Shown piece after piece: positions 50,593 through 59,819 of a DNA stretch of 64,000 nucleotides (its first letter is position 1; every line of letters starts with the position of its first letter). The notes below the pieces were generated by a model. That model saw only the letters and a list, made by a program, of their open reading frames with translations, was not told where the DNA came from and made no database searches. A program made the position numbers and the translations under genes. The DNA comes from an uncultured Bacteroidales bacterium (GTDB lineage Bacteria; Bacteroidota; Bacteroidia; Bacteroidales; P3): positions 1 through 64,000 of the forward strand of contig CAMVGR010000004.1 of the NCBI GenBank assembly GCA_947167075.1, read 5' to 3'.

Positions 50593-51012
50593 ATGATACG
50601 TTCGATTATTACCTTCACGGTTGGCTTGTTGCTAATGTCCGGTGGAGTGAACGACACCAAGGGTGTGATGAAAAACTATCAGTGTGGACGCTGTGGTACG
50701 GTGGTCAAGGCCGATCATGTCCCCGCTGTGGAAGGATGCTACGCCAATGGCACACATCGTTGGCAGGACCTGGGGGAGATGGGGCAGGAGATATACAACT
50801 GCAAGCGTTGCGACACCTGGGTGGAAGCAAAACGTATGCCGAGCAAGCTCAATTGCCCCGATGCCGGCGAACACTATTGGATACATCTAGGACACACCGG
50901 CAATTTTACCTATCGCTGCAGCCGCTGCGAACTTACCATCCCCTGCGACCGCACTCCGTCGCCCGTAGGCTGTTCGCAAGGAGGGACACACAAGTGGTCA
51001 AAAGTAGAATAG
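50593..51012 (+). CDS. Triple zinc-ribbon-repeat protein
   Basis: 139 aa. A hydrophobic N-terminus (about 3-18) that may be a signal or anchor is followed by three ~36-residue repeats, each starting Y-x-C-x-x-C and ending with C-x(3)-G-x-H-x-W: YQCGRCGTVVKADHVPAVEG, YNCKRCDTWVEAKRMPSKLN and YRCSRCELTIPCDRTPSPVG. Each repeat has three Cys and one His that could hold zinc. Function unknown. It precedes the sirtuin gene by 12 nt. Confidence 0.75.
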   Translation: MIRSIITFTVGLLLMSGGVNDTKGVMKNYQCGRCGTVVKADHVPAVEGCYANGTHRWQDLGEMGQEIYNCKRCDTWVEAKRMPSKLNCPDAGEHYWIHLGHTGNFTYRCSRCELTIPCDRTPSPVGCSQGGTHKWSKVE

Positions 51013-51024
51013 CATAGGGTTGGC

Positions 51025-51705
51025 GTGAAAAAGATAGTAGTATTGACAGGGGCGGGTATCAGCGCAGAGAGCGGAATATCCACCTTTAGGGATTCGGACG
51101 GGCTGTGGGAACACTATCGAGTGGAGGATGTTGCCACCCACGAGGCCTATGAGCGGAATCCGGAATTGGTGTTGAACTTCTACAACGAGCGCCGCCGTCA
51201 GCTTTTTGCTGCCCAACCGAACGAGGCTCACCGTCTGCTGGCCAGGCTGGAGGAAAGATACGATGTGCAAATCATCACGCAGAACATCGACGACCTGCAC
51301 GAGCGTGCCGGCTCGACCCATGTGCTGCATCTGCATGGCGAGCTCACCAAGGGGCGTTCGGATGTGAATGCCAACCTGATAGTGGATATCGGACAAAAAG
51401 ACATACACATAGGCGACCTGGCTCCGGACGGGACCCAGTTGCGACCACACATCGTGTGGTTTGGCGAGGCGGTGCCGAACATCGAGCCCGCTGCGGCGAT
51501 GTGTGAGCAGGCAGACATCTTTATAGTGATAGGTACATCGATGGCTGTATACCCTGCAGCGGGGCTGATCCACTATGTGCCTGCCGCAACGCCTTGCTAT
51601 GTGGTTGACCCCAAGGAAGTGCCTGTGAGCCGTAGGGTTACCTTTATCAAGGATGTGGCCACAAGGGGAGTGGAGACCCTCTTCGCCCAATTAATGGAGA
51701 ATTAA
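51025..51705 (+). CDS. cobB: NAD-dependent protein deacylase (sirtuin, CobB-like)
   Basis: 226 aa from a GTG start. [14 protein letters not shown] (9-22), [12 protein letters not shown] (85-96), the catalytic His104 in HLHGEL, and [12 protein letters not shown]. The usual four zinc cysteines after HGE are missing: the stretch between HLHGEL and [10 protein letters not shown] contains none. This reduced form is known to me from other Bacteroidota. It removes acyl groups from lysines with NAD. Confidence 0.9.
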   Translation: MKKIVVLTGAGISAESGISTFRDSDGLWEHYRVEDVATHEAYERNPELVLNFYNERRRQLFAAQPNEAHRLLARLEERYDVQIITQNIDDLHERAGSTHVLHLHGELTKGRSDVNANLIVDIGQKDIHIGDLAPDGTQLRPHIVWFGEAVPNIEPAAAMCEQADIFIVIGTSMAVYPAAGLIHYVPAATPCYVVDPKEVPVSRRVTFIKDVATRGVETLFAQLMEN

Positions 51706-51733
51706 TCATTTACTCAATAATAGACACTGTAGA

Positions 51734-52276
51734 ATGAAGACTGTCATATTATTTGTCATCATGTTGCTGTCGATATTGGCAACAATAGCAGTGGTGGGAT
51801 GGATATTCTACCGACTGGTGAAACAATATTTCAAGAACCAACAGAAGCAACAACTGTTGCAACTAGAGCGGCAGAACAACGGCGAGGTGCAACGCATAGT
51901 GACCCCGATACGCCTCCAGGCATACGAGCGGATAGCCCTCTTCTTGGAACGTATCAGCCCCAATTCGCTAGTGCTACGGTGCTATCAGCCAGGGATGGAC
52001 CTGAAGCTGCTGCAAGGCGTTATGACGAAAAACATCCGCGATGAATGGGAACATAACCTCTCGCAGCAGGTGTACGTCAGCTCCAACCTATGGACCCATG
52101 TGCGTGAGGCCAAGGACGAGATGATTAACTTGGTCAATTCGTCGGCAGTGCAATTGGCAGACACCACCGACCCGACACGGCTGGCAGCAACGATATTCGC
52201 ATCGTCGGCAGAACACTCACCGGTAGAGCCAGCCATTAGTGTGCTGCATAAAGAGATACACCAGCTGTTCGGATGA
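51734..52276 (+). CDS. Membrane-anchored hypothetical protein
   Basis: 180 aa. One N-terminal membrane helix (about 4-27, VILFVIMLLSILATIAVVGW) is followed by a Gln-rich stretch and a helical cytoplasmic domain (IRLQAYERIALFLERISPNS). This type of protein commonly precedes an Ig-like lipoprotein gene in Bacteroidota, as here (4-nt overlap). The function is unknown. Confidence 0.8.
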   Translation: MKTVILFVIMLLSILATIAVVGWIFYRLVKQYFKNQQKQQLLQLERQNNGEVQRIVTPIRLQAYERIALFLERISPNSLVLRCYQPGMDLKLLQGVMTKNIRDEWEHNLSQQVYVSSNLWTHVREAKDEMINLVNSSAVQLADTTDPTRLAATIFASSAEHSPVEPAISVLHKEIHQLFG

Positions 52277-53922
52277 GAAAGGTGCTTGCCATACTAGTGG
52301 CTATTCTGCTTGTCACCGGATGTGCCAAGCAAGGATACCCCAGTGGCGGCCCAAAGGACACAGAGCCACCGAAAGCCATCGGTTGCCGACCGCAGAATTC
52401 GTCACGCCATTTCGCCCAACGTCAGTTCTATATAGAGTTTGATGAATATGTGGTGCTGAAGAATGCCGATGCCAATGTGCTGATTTCGCCCCCGATGGTG
52501 CAGAAGCCCGAGTTCAGCACCAAAGGGAAGGGGGTGCTCGTAAAGCTGAAGGATACCCTTCAACCCAATACCACCTATTTGTTCCAGTTCAAGGAAGCTA
52601 TAGCCGATTTCACGGAGGGTAACCCGCTGCCAAGCTATGAGTATGTGTTCAGCACTGGGGATCGGATGGATACGATGATGATTGCCGGTAGGGTAGAGGC
52701 AGCACGCGATGGCAAACCGTGGAAGGACATTGTGGCCGTTAGCGCCTTTCGACCCAACGACAGCACACCGGCATACGTGACAAGGACCGACAAGTCGGGC
52801 AGCTTCGCTTTCCATTATATTCCAGAAGGCCAATACCGATTGGTGGCAATGGAAGATAACAACAAGAACTGGCTACCCGACAGCAATGAGGCTATAGGAT
52901 GGGACACCGCTTTATTCGCCGCACAAGACAGCATCGACAGCACCCGCCTCACGGTGCTCCGTATGTCCAGCCCTGACCGGAGCCAGCAGCGAGTGCTGAA
53001 AGCGGAGTTTGTAGAGCGTGGCAAGGTGTCTATCACCACTCTGCGCCCAATGCAGCACCCGTCGGTGAAGGGAGAACCATTGGAGTGGCGTCTCAACCCT
53101 CGTGGCGACAGCCTCACGGTATGGCTTCTGAACGAGAAGTGCGACTCTACGGTGCTCGTATTGCTCGATGAAGATCAGCTGCGAGACACCCTGAAGCTAC
53201 GCTATCGGGCATCCGTGGGCAAGTCAAAGAAAGGCTCATCCCAACGCACTGCCATGCCGTTGATGTACGCGCTCTGTGATGGGAAGAAGGCCTTCTACGA
53301 CGATATGCAGATTGCTTTCTCGTGTCCTGTTACTGCCAAGGAGATACCTGCCAGATTGGAACTGACTAACGTCAAAGACAGTACGTCGAAGATGGTAGCA
53401 CTGCTGTTAGACAGCGCCGGAATGCGTGCAAAGCTAGACACCATACTAAAATCGGGAGCGGAATACCGTGTACGTATTCCGGCTGGCCTCTTCGTCGATC
53501 TGTATGGACACCCGACCGACAGCCTGGTCTTTAAGGCAACACCTCGCGACTATGGTACCATAACACTAAACATCAACAACTTGCTAAACCATCCGCTTGT
53601 GGTTGAGGTTCTGGACAAGAAGGACTCGGTGGTGCAGTACAAGACGCTGAAGCAAAGCGGACTATTGCGGTTCTCGATGCTTTCGGAGGGCGAGTATCGT
53701 CTGCGGGCAGTATATGATGTGGATGGTAATGCACAGTGGACGACGGGCGACTACCTCTCTGGTCGGCAGCCCGAACTCTTCGAGATGTACGAAAAGACTT
53801 TGCAGGTACGCGAAAAGTGGGAACTGGAAGAGAAGTGGACTGTAGGGCGCCCCAAGGCTACACGCTCCGAGAACAGACCCAAACCATCGTTCCCAATAGG
53901 TGGCAGGGAAATAAAGCTGTAG
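52273..53922 (+). CDS. Ig-like domain lipoprotein
   Basis: 549 aa. Lipobox LVTGC with the modified Cys at residue 17. An N-terminal Ig-like (SbsA-type) domain about 25-140 (FYIEFDEYVVLKNA, LQPNTTYLFQFKEAIADFTEGN), then a carboxypeptidase-regulatory-like beta domain with YIPEGQYRLVAMEDNNKNWLPDS, and a repeat of the latter near the C-terminus (LSEGEYRLRAVYDVDGNAQW). Outer-membrane or periplasmic anchoring is expected. Known as a conserved, uncharacterised family in Bacteroidota. Confidence 0.85.
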   Translation: MRKVLAILVAILLVTGCAKQGYPSGGPKDTEPPKAIGCRPQNSSRHFAQRQFYIEFDEYVVLKNADANVLISPPMVQKPEFSTKGKGVLVKLKDTLQPNTTYLFQFKEAIADFTEGNPLPSYEYVFSTGDRMDTMMIAGRVEAARDGKPWKDIVAVSAFRPNDSTPAYVTRTDKSGSFAFHYIPEGQYRLVAMEDNNKNWLPDSNEAIGWDTALFAAQDSIDSTRLTVLRMSSPDRSQQRVLKAEFVERGKVSITTLRPMQHPSVKGEPLEWRLNPRGDSLTVWLLNEKCDSTVLVLLDEDQLRDTLKLRYRASVGKSKKGSSQRTAMPLMYALCDGKKAFYDDMQIAFSCPVTAKEIPARLELTNVKDSTSKMVALLLDSAGMRAKLDTILKSGAEYRVRIPAGLFVDLYGHPTDSLVFKATPRDYGTITLNINNLLNHPLVVEVLDKKDSVVQYKTLKQSGLLRFSMLSEGEYRLRAVYDVDGNAQWTTGDYLSGRQPELFEMYEKTLQVREKWELEEKWTVGRPKATRSENRPKPSFPIGGREIKL

Positions 53923-53926
53923 CACC

Positions 53927-55363
53927 ATGCAAAAAAAACTCTTCGCTGGCCTTTTCTGGATTCTCCTGGCCAACTTGATTGTAAAACCATTCTGGCTTCT
54001 GGGCATCGAGGTAGGTGTGCAGAATGCTGTTGGGAACGAAATGTATGGGTTCTACATCAGTATCTTCAACCTAAGCTATATACTTAACATCCTACTCGAC
54101 CTAGGTATCGTCAATTTCAATACACGCAATATAGCCCAGCACCCACACCTAATCAGCAAACACATACCTAGCATACTTACGCTGAAGCTGTGCCTTCTGG
54201 TGCTGTACATGGTGGTTGCCTTCTCGGTGGGTGCCATAATGGGATATGGTAGCCGCGAGTTCTATCTATTGCTGTGGCTTTGTGTGGCACAGTTTCTCAA
54301 TTCGTTGATACTGTATCTGCGGAGCAACTTCGAGGGACTGTTGCTATTCAAGTGGGACAGTCTCTTCTCTATCCTCGACCGCGTGCTGATGATTCTTATT
54401 TGCGGAATGATGCTGTGGGGGCCTTTCCGGTCGCATTTCTCTATTCTTACCTTCGTCTATGCACAGGTCGCCTCCTATGCCGTCACTGCGCTGTTGGCGT
54501 TAGCTGTGATTGGCAAAAAGACACACCTACGGGCCCTAAGATTGAATTGGCGATTCGGCCTAGTGGTGCTTAAGCAGAGTGCCCCCTTTGCCCTGCTTGT
54601 GCTACTGATGGCCTCGTACAATCGTATCGACCCCATCCTGTTGCGCCAGCTTGCTAGCGATGCCGATGCGGGCATCTATGCAGGGGCCTTCCGCTTGCTC
54701 GATGCACTGACGATGATTGCCTACCTCGTCAGTGTGCCCCTATTGCCCATTTATGCCAAGCTGTGCAAGAAGCATGACACCACGCAGGTGACCGCCACCA
54801 CAAAGCTTGTTTTCCCGCTTATGATGGCTTTCACCCTTGGTGCGGCCATCACAGGCATGGCTACAGCTGATGTCTTGATGCCTTTGCTGTACCACAGCCA
54901 TGCCGAGGCTTACACTCCTGTGTTCAGAATCCTAATCAACAGCCTTGTCCCCATCGGCATCACATACATATTGGGCACTCTGCTTACCGCCGAAGGCAAG
55001 TTGCGATTCTTGAATATCTTTGCGGCCATCAGTCTTGTGGTCAATGTCGTAGTCAATCTTGTGCTAATCCCCCGTATGGGCGTGTTTGGGTCGGCATGGG
55101 CCAGCCTCTCGGCTCAGTGGTTCATTGCCATTGCCCAGTGGGTGCTTGCCGTAAGGCTATATCGCATGCCGATAGGCACATTCCGTCCGTGGCACACTAT
55201 TGTATACATTGCATGTGTGGTGCTGGCCAATGCTCTGTGTGCCAATATTCCCAACCTGGCCATCCGGTTGTCTCTGCCGGTGCTTTTGGCTATCTTGCTG
55301 GCTATGGCTCTGCGGCTGGTCGACGTTAAGCAGATTGTTAATCTGCTCAAAAAGGAAGAATAG
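53927..55363 (+). CDS. Second polysaccharide flippase-like protein (MOP superfamily)
   Basis: 478 aa, about 14 hydrophobic segments. LFAGLFWILLANLIVKPFWLLGIEV starts the first; the typical SYNRIDPILLRQLASDADAGIYAGAFRLLDAL loop of the family is in the middle. It is much more GC-rich than the wzx at 19 kb and lies outside the polysaccharide operon next to a lipoprotein gene, so it probably serves another lipid-linked substrate. Confidence 0.85.
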   Translation: MQKKLFAGLFWILLANLIVKPFWLLGIEVGVQNAVGNEMYGFYISIFNLSYILNILLDLGIVNFNTRNIAQHPHLISKHIPSILTLKLCLLVLYMVVAFSVGAIMGYGSREFYLLLWLCVAQFLNSLILYLRSNFEGLLLFKWDSLFSILDRVLMILICGMMLWGPFRSHFSILTFVYAQVASYAVTALLALAVIGKKTHLRALRLNWRFGLVVLKQSAPFALLVLLMASYNRIDPILLRQLASDADAGIYAGAFRLLDALTMIAYLVSVPLLPIYAKLCKKHDTTQVTATTKLVFPLMMAFTLGAAITGMATADVLMPLLYHSHAEAYTPVFRILINSLVPIGITYILGTLLTAEGKLRFLNIFAAISLVVNVVVNLVLIPRMGVFGSAWASLSAQWFIAIAQWVLAVRLYRMPIGTFRPWHTIVYIACVVLANALCANIPNLAIRLSLPVLLAILLAMALRLVDVKQIVNLLKKEE

Positions 55364-55377
55364 GTGTCTACACCAAC

Positions 55378-55411
55378 AAAAAAAGCCTCCGAATAAGGAA
55401 GCTTTTTTTCT
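55378..55411. terminator. Bidirectional terminator between convergent genes
   Basis: AAAAAAAGC, mismatch, TCC, loop, GGA, mismatch, GCTTTTTTT: an interrupted stem with A-run and T-run on the two sides. It serves both the flippase gene (plus) and the lipoprotein gene (minus). Confidence 0.8.
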
Positions 55412-55424
55412 TGCAAAGCTATCA

Positions 55425-56003
55425 TTAGTTGCCTTTCGCATAGTCTGTGATGACGAGCTTCATCTTCAGGTCTTTGCCGTTTTTAAGCTTGCCATCCAGC
55501 ACCATGGTGACAGGTTTCTCTTTGCTCTCGTCGGAGTCGATTCTTAAGGTGCCTTCTGTGAATACACCTTTGTCTGCGTTAGAATAGACTACATCATCGA
55601 TTGAGCCGCTAATATCTATATAGTCGTTCACGTTCTGAACATGAGCGTACAGTTCGAGATCAGCTGCTTCGCGGAAGGATAGTTCTATCAGAGTGCCGGG
55701 TTGGGGATCGAGCAGATCGTACGTCTTATTCATAAAGACACCAAACTGTTTCCCTTCCCATTCGGGTTTATAAACATAGATACGTTTAAGACTCATAGAC
55801 GTTTTGCCGTCGGTTTTCTCCTCCGAGTCTGCTGTGATATTCCATAATGCACCCCAATCGGTGGCTAATGGGGTCATTTTGTAGGTTTTGTCGCCATATA
55901 CCAATGTGTTGTCGGCAAGCTCTTTGGACTCTTTACCGCCACAGGAGGCGAACATCATGGCTGTGACTGCTAGCAATAGCAATGTTGTTACTTTTGTTTT
56001 CAT
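55425..56003 (-). CDS. Lipoprotein of unknown function
   Basis: 192 aa. Signal peptide with lipobox FASC (Cys21), then a Gly/Lys/Ser linker and a beta-rich domain (GTLIELSFREAADLELYAHV, TGEGTLRI-type strands). No named domain recognised. Single-gene transcription unit closed by the shared terminator at 55378. Confidence 0.8.
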   Translation of the reverse strand: MKTKVTTLLLLAVTAMMFASCGGKESKELADNTLVYGDKTYKMTPLATDWGALWNITADSEEKTDGKTSMSLKRIYVYKPEWEGKQFGVFMNKTYDLLDPQPGTLIELSFREAADLELYAHVQNVNDYIDISGSIDDVVYSNADKGVFTEGTLRIDSDESKEKPVTMVLDGKLKNGKDLKMKLVITDYAKGN

Positions 56004-56499
56004 AATGCATTATTTTATGTGGTTAAACAATAAGTCTTTACTTTACTATCTTTCGCTCACTGCTTTCTCCGATATCCTACTATTTTTCTTCCACTCGATT
56101 GAGGGGTAGTTGAGGTAAGTGTTGCGGTAGTTAAACCTTTCGTTTCAACAGTGCAAAGGTATATATTAATTCTGATTCTACCAAATTTTTTTTTACAAAA
56201 AAAGCATAACTAGGTGTAATTTAGCCTCTTCTGTTGGCAATTCTACGAACCCAGACATTGGCAACTGCGAGTTTGGAGCATGTATTCTTCGTACTTGTAG
56301 CATCCGTTCACGGTACATCTACGGTGCATGTACGGTGCATGTACGGAGGAAGTACGGTGTTGATACGTACTAATTATTGTGATACAGCTGTTTGTAGATT
56401 CAATGATTGCGTATCTATCTGTGTGCTAGTGTGATGAGAAAGTGGGTGAGCGGCCCATCGGGTGTCTGCTTGCTGCATCGGACATTTAGGAAAAGTGCA
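56004..56499. other. ~500-bp intergenic stretch with an 11-bp direct repeat
   Basis: Between the divergently placed lipoprotein gene (reading left) and the recJ end. It contains TACGGTGCATG twice in tandem and a partial third copy around 56320-56345, with related TACGG words up to 56370. No credible gene. It may include the lipoprotein promoter; I could not pick a good -33/-7 pair. Confidence 0.5.
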
Positions 56500-56533
56500 C
56501 CGGCCCCTTTGTCAGTAGAGGCAAAGGGGCCGG
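56500..56533 (-). terminator. Strong hairpin downstream of recJ
   Basis: A perfect 12-bp stem (CCGGCCCCTTTG / CAAAGGGGCCGG) with a 10-nt loop, 29 nt behind the recJ stop; on the minus strand ACTTTTCC follows. Likely the terminator for the leftward recJ transcript. Confidence 0.7.
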
Positions 56534-56562
56534 CGATGGCTTTTGTCAGATGGTGTGGCCGT

Positions 56563-58428
56563 TCAGTCTTCGAATTTGATGTCCTTGATGTTGAGTTGTA
56601 TATCAGTACGCCCACGCCAGTAGTTTTCTTCTAGTTGATAGCATATATCAAAGATATCGCCATGCCGCATTTTGGGCAGAGCCTCCGACTGTTGGAAAGC
56701 GATGGCAGGGAAGGGGGCTGTGCGTTCGGATATTGGTATGGCGCTGAACTTCAAGTGTTTCTCTCCTACGATGCGTGCTCCGCCCGTGTCTACAAGTTCG
56801 CGTGTGACGAAGACGGGGGTGTTGTTTTCTGGCCCGAAGGGAGCAAATTGTTTCAGGATGCGGAGGAATTTGGGAGTGATTTGCGAAAATCCCAGCTCGC
56901 AGTCGATTTCCACTTCGGGTGTTAGGTCTTTATCGCCAAGGCATTCGCGGACCAGTTGCTCGAAGCGCTCTAGGAAGGCCTTCATGTTCTCCTTTCGTAG
57001 GCTGACCCCTGCCGCACTTTTGTGGCCGCCGAAATGCTCGAGCAGATCGGCACATTGTTCGAGAGCGGCGTGCATGTCGAATTCTTTCAGCGAGCGTGCC
57101 GAGCCTGTGATGAGGCCGTCGGCACCTTCGGTGAACACGATGGTGGGTTTGTTGTAGGCTTCGACAATTCGGCTAGCCACAATGCCTACCACACCACGGT
57201 GCCACACGGGGTCGTAGAGCACTAGCGATTGGCGCCCTTTGTAGAAGGGGTCTGTGTCGATGCGTCGTTTGGCTTCGAGCGTGGCAGAGGTGTCGAGGTC
57301 TTTGCGCTCGAGGTTGTAGTTGTTGATGTCGTCGGCCAGCTGTCGGGCAATGGAGGGGTCGTCGGTGAGCATGAGCCGCACCGAGTCGAAAGCCGAGCGT
57401 ATGCGTCCGGCTGCATTGATGCGTGGACCGATAAGGAACACTAGGTCGGTGATGGTCAGTTCTTTCTCGAAATAGCCTGTTTTCCGTTCCTGCGAGTCGG
57501 ATCGTGCCGATGCGGAAGAGCGTTCGGAGAGGTCGGACAGTTCCGTTTTGCGACGGTCGACATGGCCGTATTTGAGGATTGCCTCGATGCCGGGACGGGG
57601 TTTTGTGTTAAGCACTCGGAGGCCGAAATAGGCCAGCACACGGTTCTCGCCCATGATGGGGACAATGTCGCTGGCGATGCTGATAGCCACCAGATCGAGG
57701 TATTTCAGCAGTTGCAGCTTGAGTTCCTCTTGTCGTTGGCGGCGGGTGGCATCGAGTTGCTCCGGCAGGTCGCACAGCCGCACGCCCATTTTGCTCTCGA
57801 GATGTGCCTCGACTATCTTGAACCCTATGCCGCATCCACTCAGCTCTTTGTAGGGATAGGGGCAGTCGACCTGCTTCGGGTCGAGCACCGCCACGGCGTT
57901 TGGCACCTCGTCGCCAGGCAGATGGTGGTCGCCGATAATGAAGTCGATGCCGTATTGTGCGGCATAGTCGATCTGCTCGGTGGCCTTAATGCCGCAGTCG
58001 AGTGCGATGATGAGTTTTACACCCGTGTCGCGGGCATAGTCGATTCCTTGATAAGAGATGCCGTATCCCTCGCGTTCGCGGTCGGGAATGTAGAAATCGA
58101 TATTGTGGTCCAACTCCATGAGGTATGAGTAAACCAAGGCCACTGCCGATGTGCCGTCGACATCGTAGTCGCCATAGACCATGATACGCTGATGCTCTGC
58201 GATGGCAAGATTGATGCGATCGATCGCTTGTTTCATTCCTTTCATCAGGTAGGGGTCGTGGATTTGGTCCAGCCCAGGCCGGAAGAATCGACGTGCTTCT
58301 TCAAAGGTCGTAATTCCACGCTCTACCAGTAATGTGGCGATGATTCGGTCAACGCCCAACGATGCTGCAAGATTTTCAACTGTCTCTAAATCATAGTCTT
58401 GTCTAATAATCCAACGTTTTTCTATCAT
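56563..58428 (-). CDS. recJ: Single-stranded-DNA-specific exonuclease RecJ
   Basis: 621 aa. DHH-family phosphoesterase: GDYDVDGTSA (86-95), ALDCGIK (142-148), the DHH motif GDHHLPG (166-172), and the DHHA1-type GGHKSAAG late in the chain. A Ser/Arg-rich insertion (about 305-320) lies in the middle. 5'-3' exonuclease acting in recombination and base-excision repair. No operon partner is visible; it is separated from the ABC transporter genes by ~120 bp. Confidence 0.95.
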   Translation of the reverse strand: MIEKRWIIRQDYDLETVENLAASLGVDRIIATLLVERGITTFEEARRFFRPGLDQIHDPYLMKGMKQAIDRINLAIAEHQRIMVYGDYDVDGTSAVALVYSYLMELDHNIDFYIPDREREGYGISYQGIDYARDTGVKLIIALDCGIKATEQIDYAAQYGIDFIIGDHHLPGDEVPNAVAVLDPKQVDCPYPYKELSGCGIGFKIVEAHLESKMGVRLCDLPEQLDATRRQRQEELKLQLLKYLDLVAISIASDIVPIMGENRVLAYFGLRVLNTKPRPGIEAILKYGHVDRRKTELSDLSERSSASARSDSQERKTGYFEKELTITDLVFLIGPRINAAGRIRSAFDSVRLMLTDDPSIARQLADDINNYNLERKDLDTSATLEAKRRIDTDPFYKGRQSLVLYDPVWHRGVVGIVASRIVEAYNKPTIVFTEGADGLITGSARSLKEFDMHAALEQCADLLEHFGGHKSAAGVSLRKENMKAFLERFEQLVRECLGDKDLTPEVEIDCELGFSQITPKFLRILKQFAPFGPENNTPVFVTRELVDTGGARIVGEKHLKFSAIPISERTAPFPAIAFQQSEALPKMRHGDIFDICYQLEENYWRGRTDIQLNIKDIKFED

Positions 58429-58503
58429 ATTTTTCTGGGTGTAAAATTACGAATAATTTTCGACATGAGAAAAATTTTTTTCAAAAAGACATACATCAAG
58501 CAT

Positions 58504-58524
58504 CCGCTGCAGCTTGTGCAGCGG
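58504..58524 (-). terminator. Possible terminator hairpin behind the ABC permease gene
   Basis: CCGCTGCA / TGCAGCGG, an 8-bp stem with a 5-nt loop, 27 nt after the permease stop on the minus strand. Only a weak T-run follows, so this is tentative. Confidence 0.35.
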
Positions 58525-58550
58525 AGCATGGAAAGGCATCGGGGCGTGGG

Positions 58551-59819
58551 CTAGTCTAGAAGGTGTTTCTTGTAGCTACGAGAGGCAAGAAATGCTGCGG
58601 CTATGAATGCGGCCATGAGCAGTACGACGCTTATCAAGAGCTGCGAGACACCGAGACCGAAGGGGATACGAACGATGGCGGCGACGGGGGCAGTGAACGG
58701 GAACAGGGTGATGAATGTAGCAAAACCACCTGTTGGACTGTTAAGTAGGACGGGAATTAATATTAGCACCATCAGTAGTGGAGAGAGGATCAGAAGGGTC
58801 CACTGCAGTGTCTCAGCGTCGCTGTCGAGACGGGCGGCGAGAGCGGCAAGAAGGGCGCCGTAGAATAGATACCCTAGTAAGAAATAGAGGAGGAAGATGC
58901 CGGCCACAAGTGGAAGTCGAATGGCGGTGATGCCGCGTACGGTTTCGTCGACAAGGTGTACGGTGGTGTTGTATTGCATGGTGGCTTCGCTTCCTTTCGA
59001 GGCAATGGTTTGTACAGTTTGCTGTGCGGTTGCATCGGCAAACAGTTGTGGATAGAAACTCTGTATTCCCCTGATGAGTAGGGCGGTGAGGAGTGTCCAC
59101 AAGAGCAGTTGCGTGATGGCTGCAAAGGCGACGGCGGCCACTTTGCCGACGAGCAATGTCAGTGGACGTACGCATGTGGCAAGAACCTCCACAGTGCGGT
59201 TGGCTCGCTCTTCCTGCACAGCCCGCATCACTTGAACGCCAAAAACCAGCAGTGCCAGCAGCATTAACACACCTAGCACAATGGCCACCACGGTTTTTAC
59301 CTGTGCAAAACTCTCTCGTCCTGTGGTGCTGTCTTGTGTATGAAGGGTGATTTGTGTGGACTCGACAGAATGGTAGACGGAAGGCTCGAGGTGGTACACA
59401 TCTTCCAGAATGGCATTACGAAGCAGGGTCTGCAACTGGTTGCCGACAACGCCCTGTGTGGCTAGCGATGGGGTGTTCTTTCGGTAGTATAGAAAAGCGT
59501 CGTGGGGAATGGTAGTCTGCCGGAGCGGAATCAGAAGTATAGCGTCGGCGTGTTCGTCGTTGTATTGTCGTTCAGCCTCGTCGAGCGATGGCATCGTCTT
59601 GAAGTGTACGGTGCTGTTGCTTACCAACCGACCCTCGAAAAGGCCTGTTTGGTCTACTACCAGCACTTTGTCTGCCTCGCCTCTATGCGAGGAGGCGATG
59701 ACTGGCAAGGCATAGAGGATGGCCAGAAGCAGCGGGACTAGCAGCGTAGGTACCCAGAACGAGACTCTCCTGATGCGTAGCAGGTATTCGCGACGGATGA
59801 CGATGAATAACTTTTTCAT
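58551..59819 (-). CDS. ABC transporter permease (NatB/ABC-2 type)
   Basis: 422 aa from the ATG at 59819, which overlaps the ATPase stop by 4 nt; an upstream in-frame start is less likely. KKLFIVIRREYLLRIRRVSFWVPTLLVPLLL gives the first membrane helix, then a large periplasmic domain (about 45-180), then five or so membrane segments, one with RAVQEERANRTVEVLATCVRPLTLLVGK, the coupling-helix motif of ABC-2 exporters. Paired with the ATPase at 59816-60427. Confidence 0.9.
   Translation of the reverse strand: MKKLFIVIRREYLLRIRRVSFWVPTLLVPLLLAILYALPVIASSHRGEADKVLVVDQTGLFEGRLVSNSTVHFKTMPSLDEAERQYNDEHADAILLIPLRQTTIPHDAFLYYRKNTPSLATQGVVGNQLQTLLRNAILEDVYHLEPSVYHSVESTQITLHTQDSTTGRESFAQVKTVVAIVLGVLMLLALLVFGVQVMRAVQEERANRTVEVLATCVRPLTLLVGKVAAVAFAAITQLLLWTLLTALLIRGIQSFYPQLFADATAQQTVQTIASKGSEATMQYNTTVHLVDETVRGITAIRLPLVAGIFLLYFLLGYLFYGALLAALAARLDSDAETLQWTLLILSPLLMVLILIPVLLNSPTGGFATFITLFPFTAPVAAIVRIPFGLGVSQLLISVVLLMAAFIAAAFLASRSYKKHLLD

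Noticed and set aside
57562-58128. 188-aa plus-strand open frame
   Set aside because: Antisense shadow of recJ, whose motifs and length are normal.
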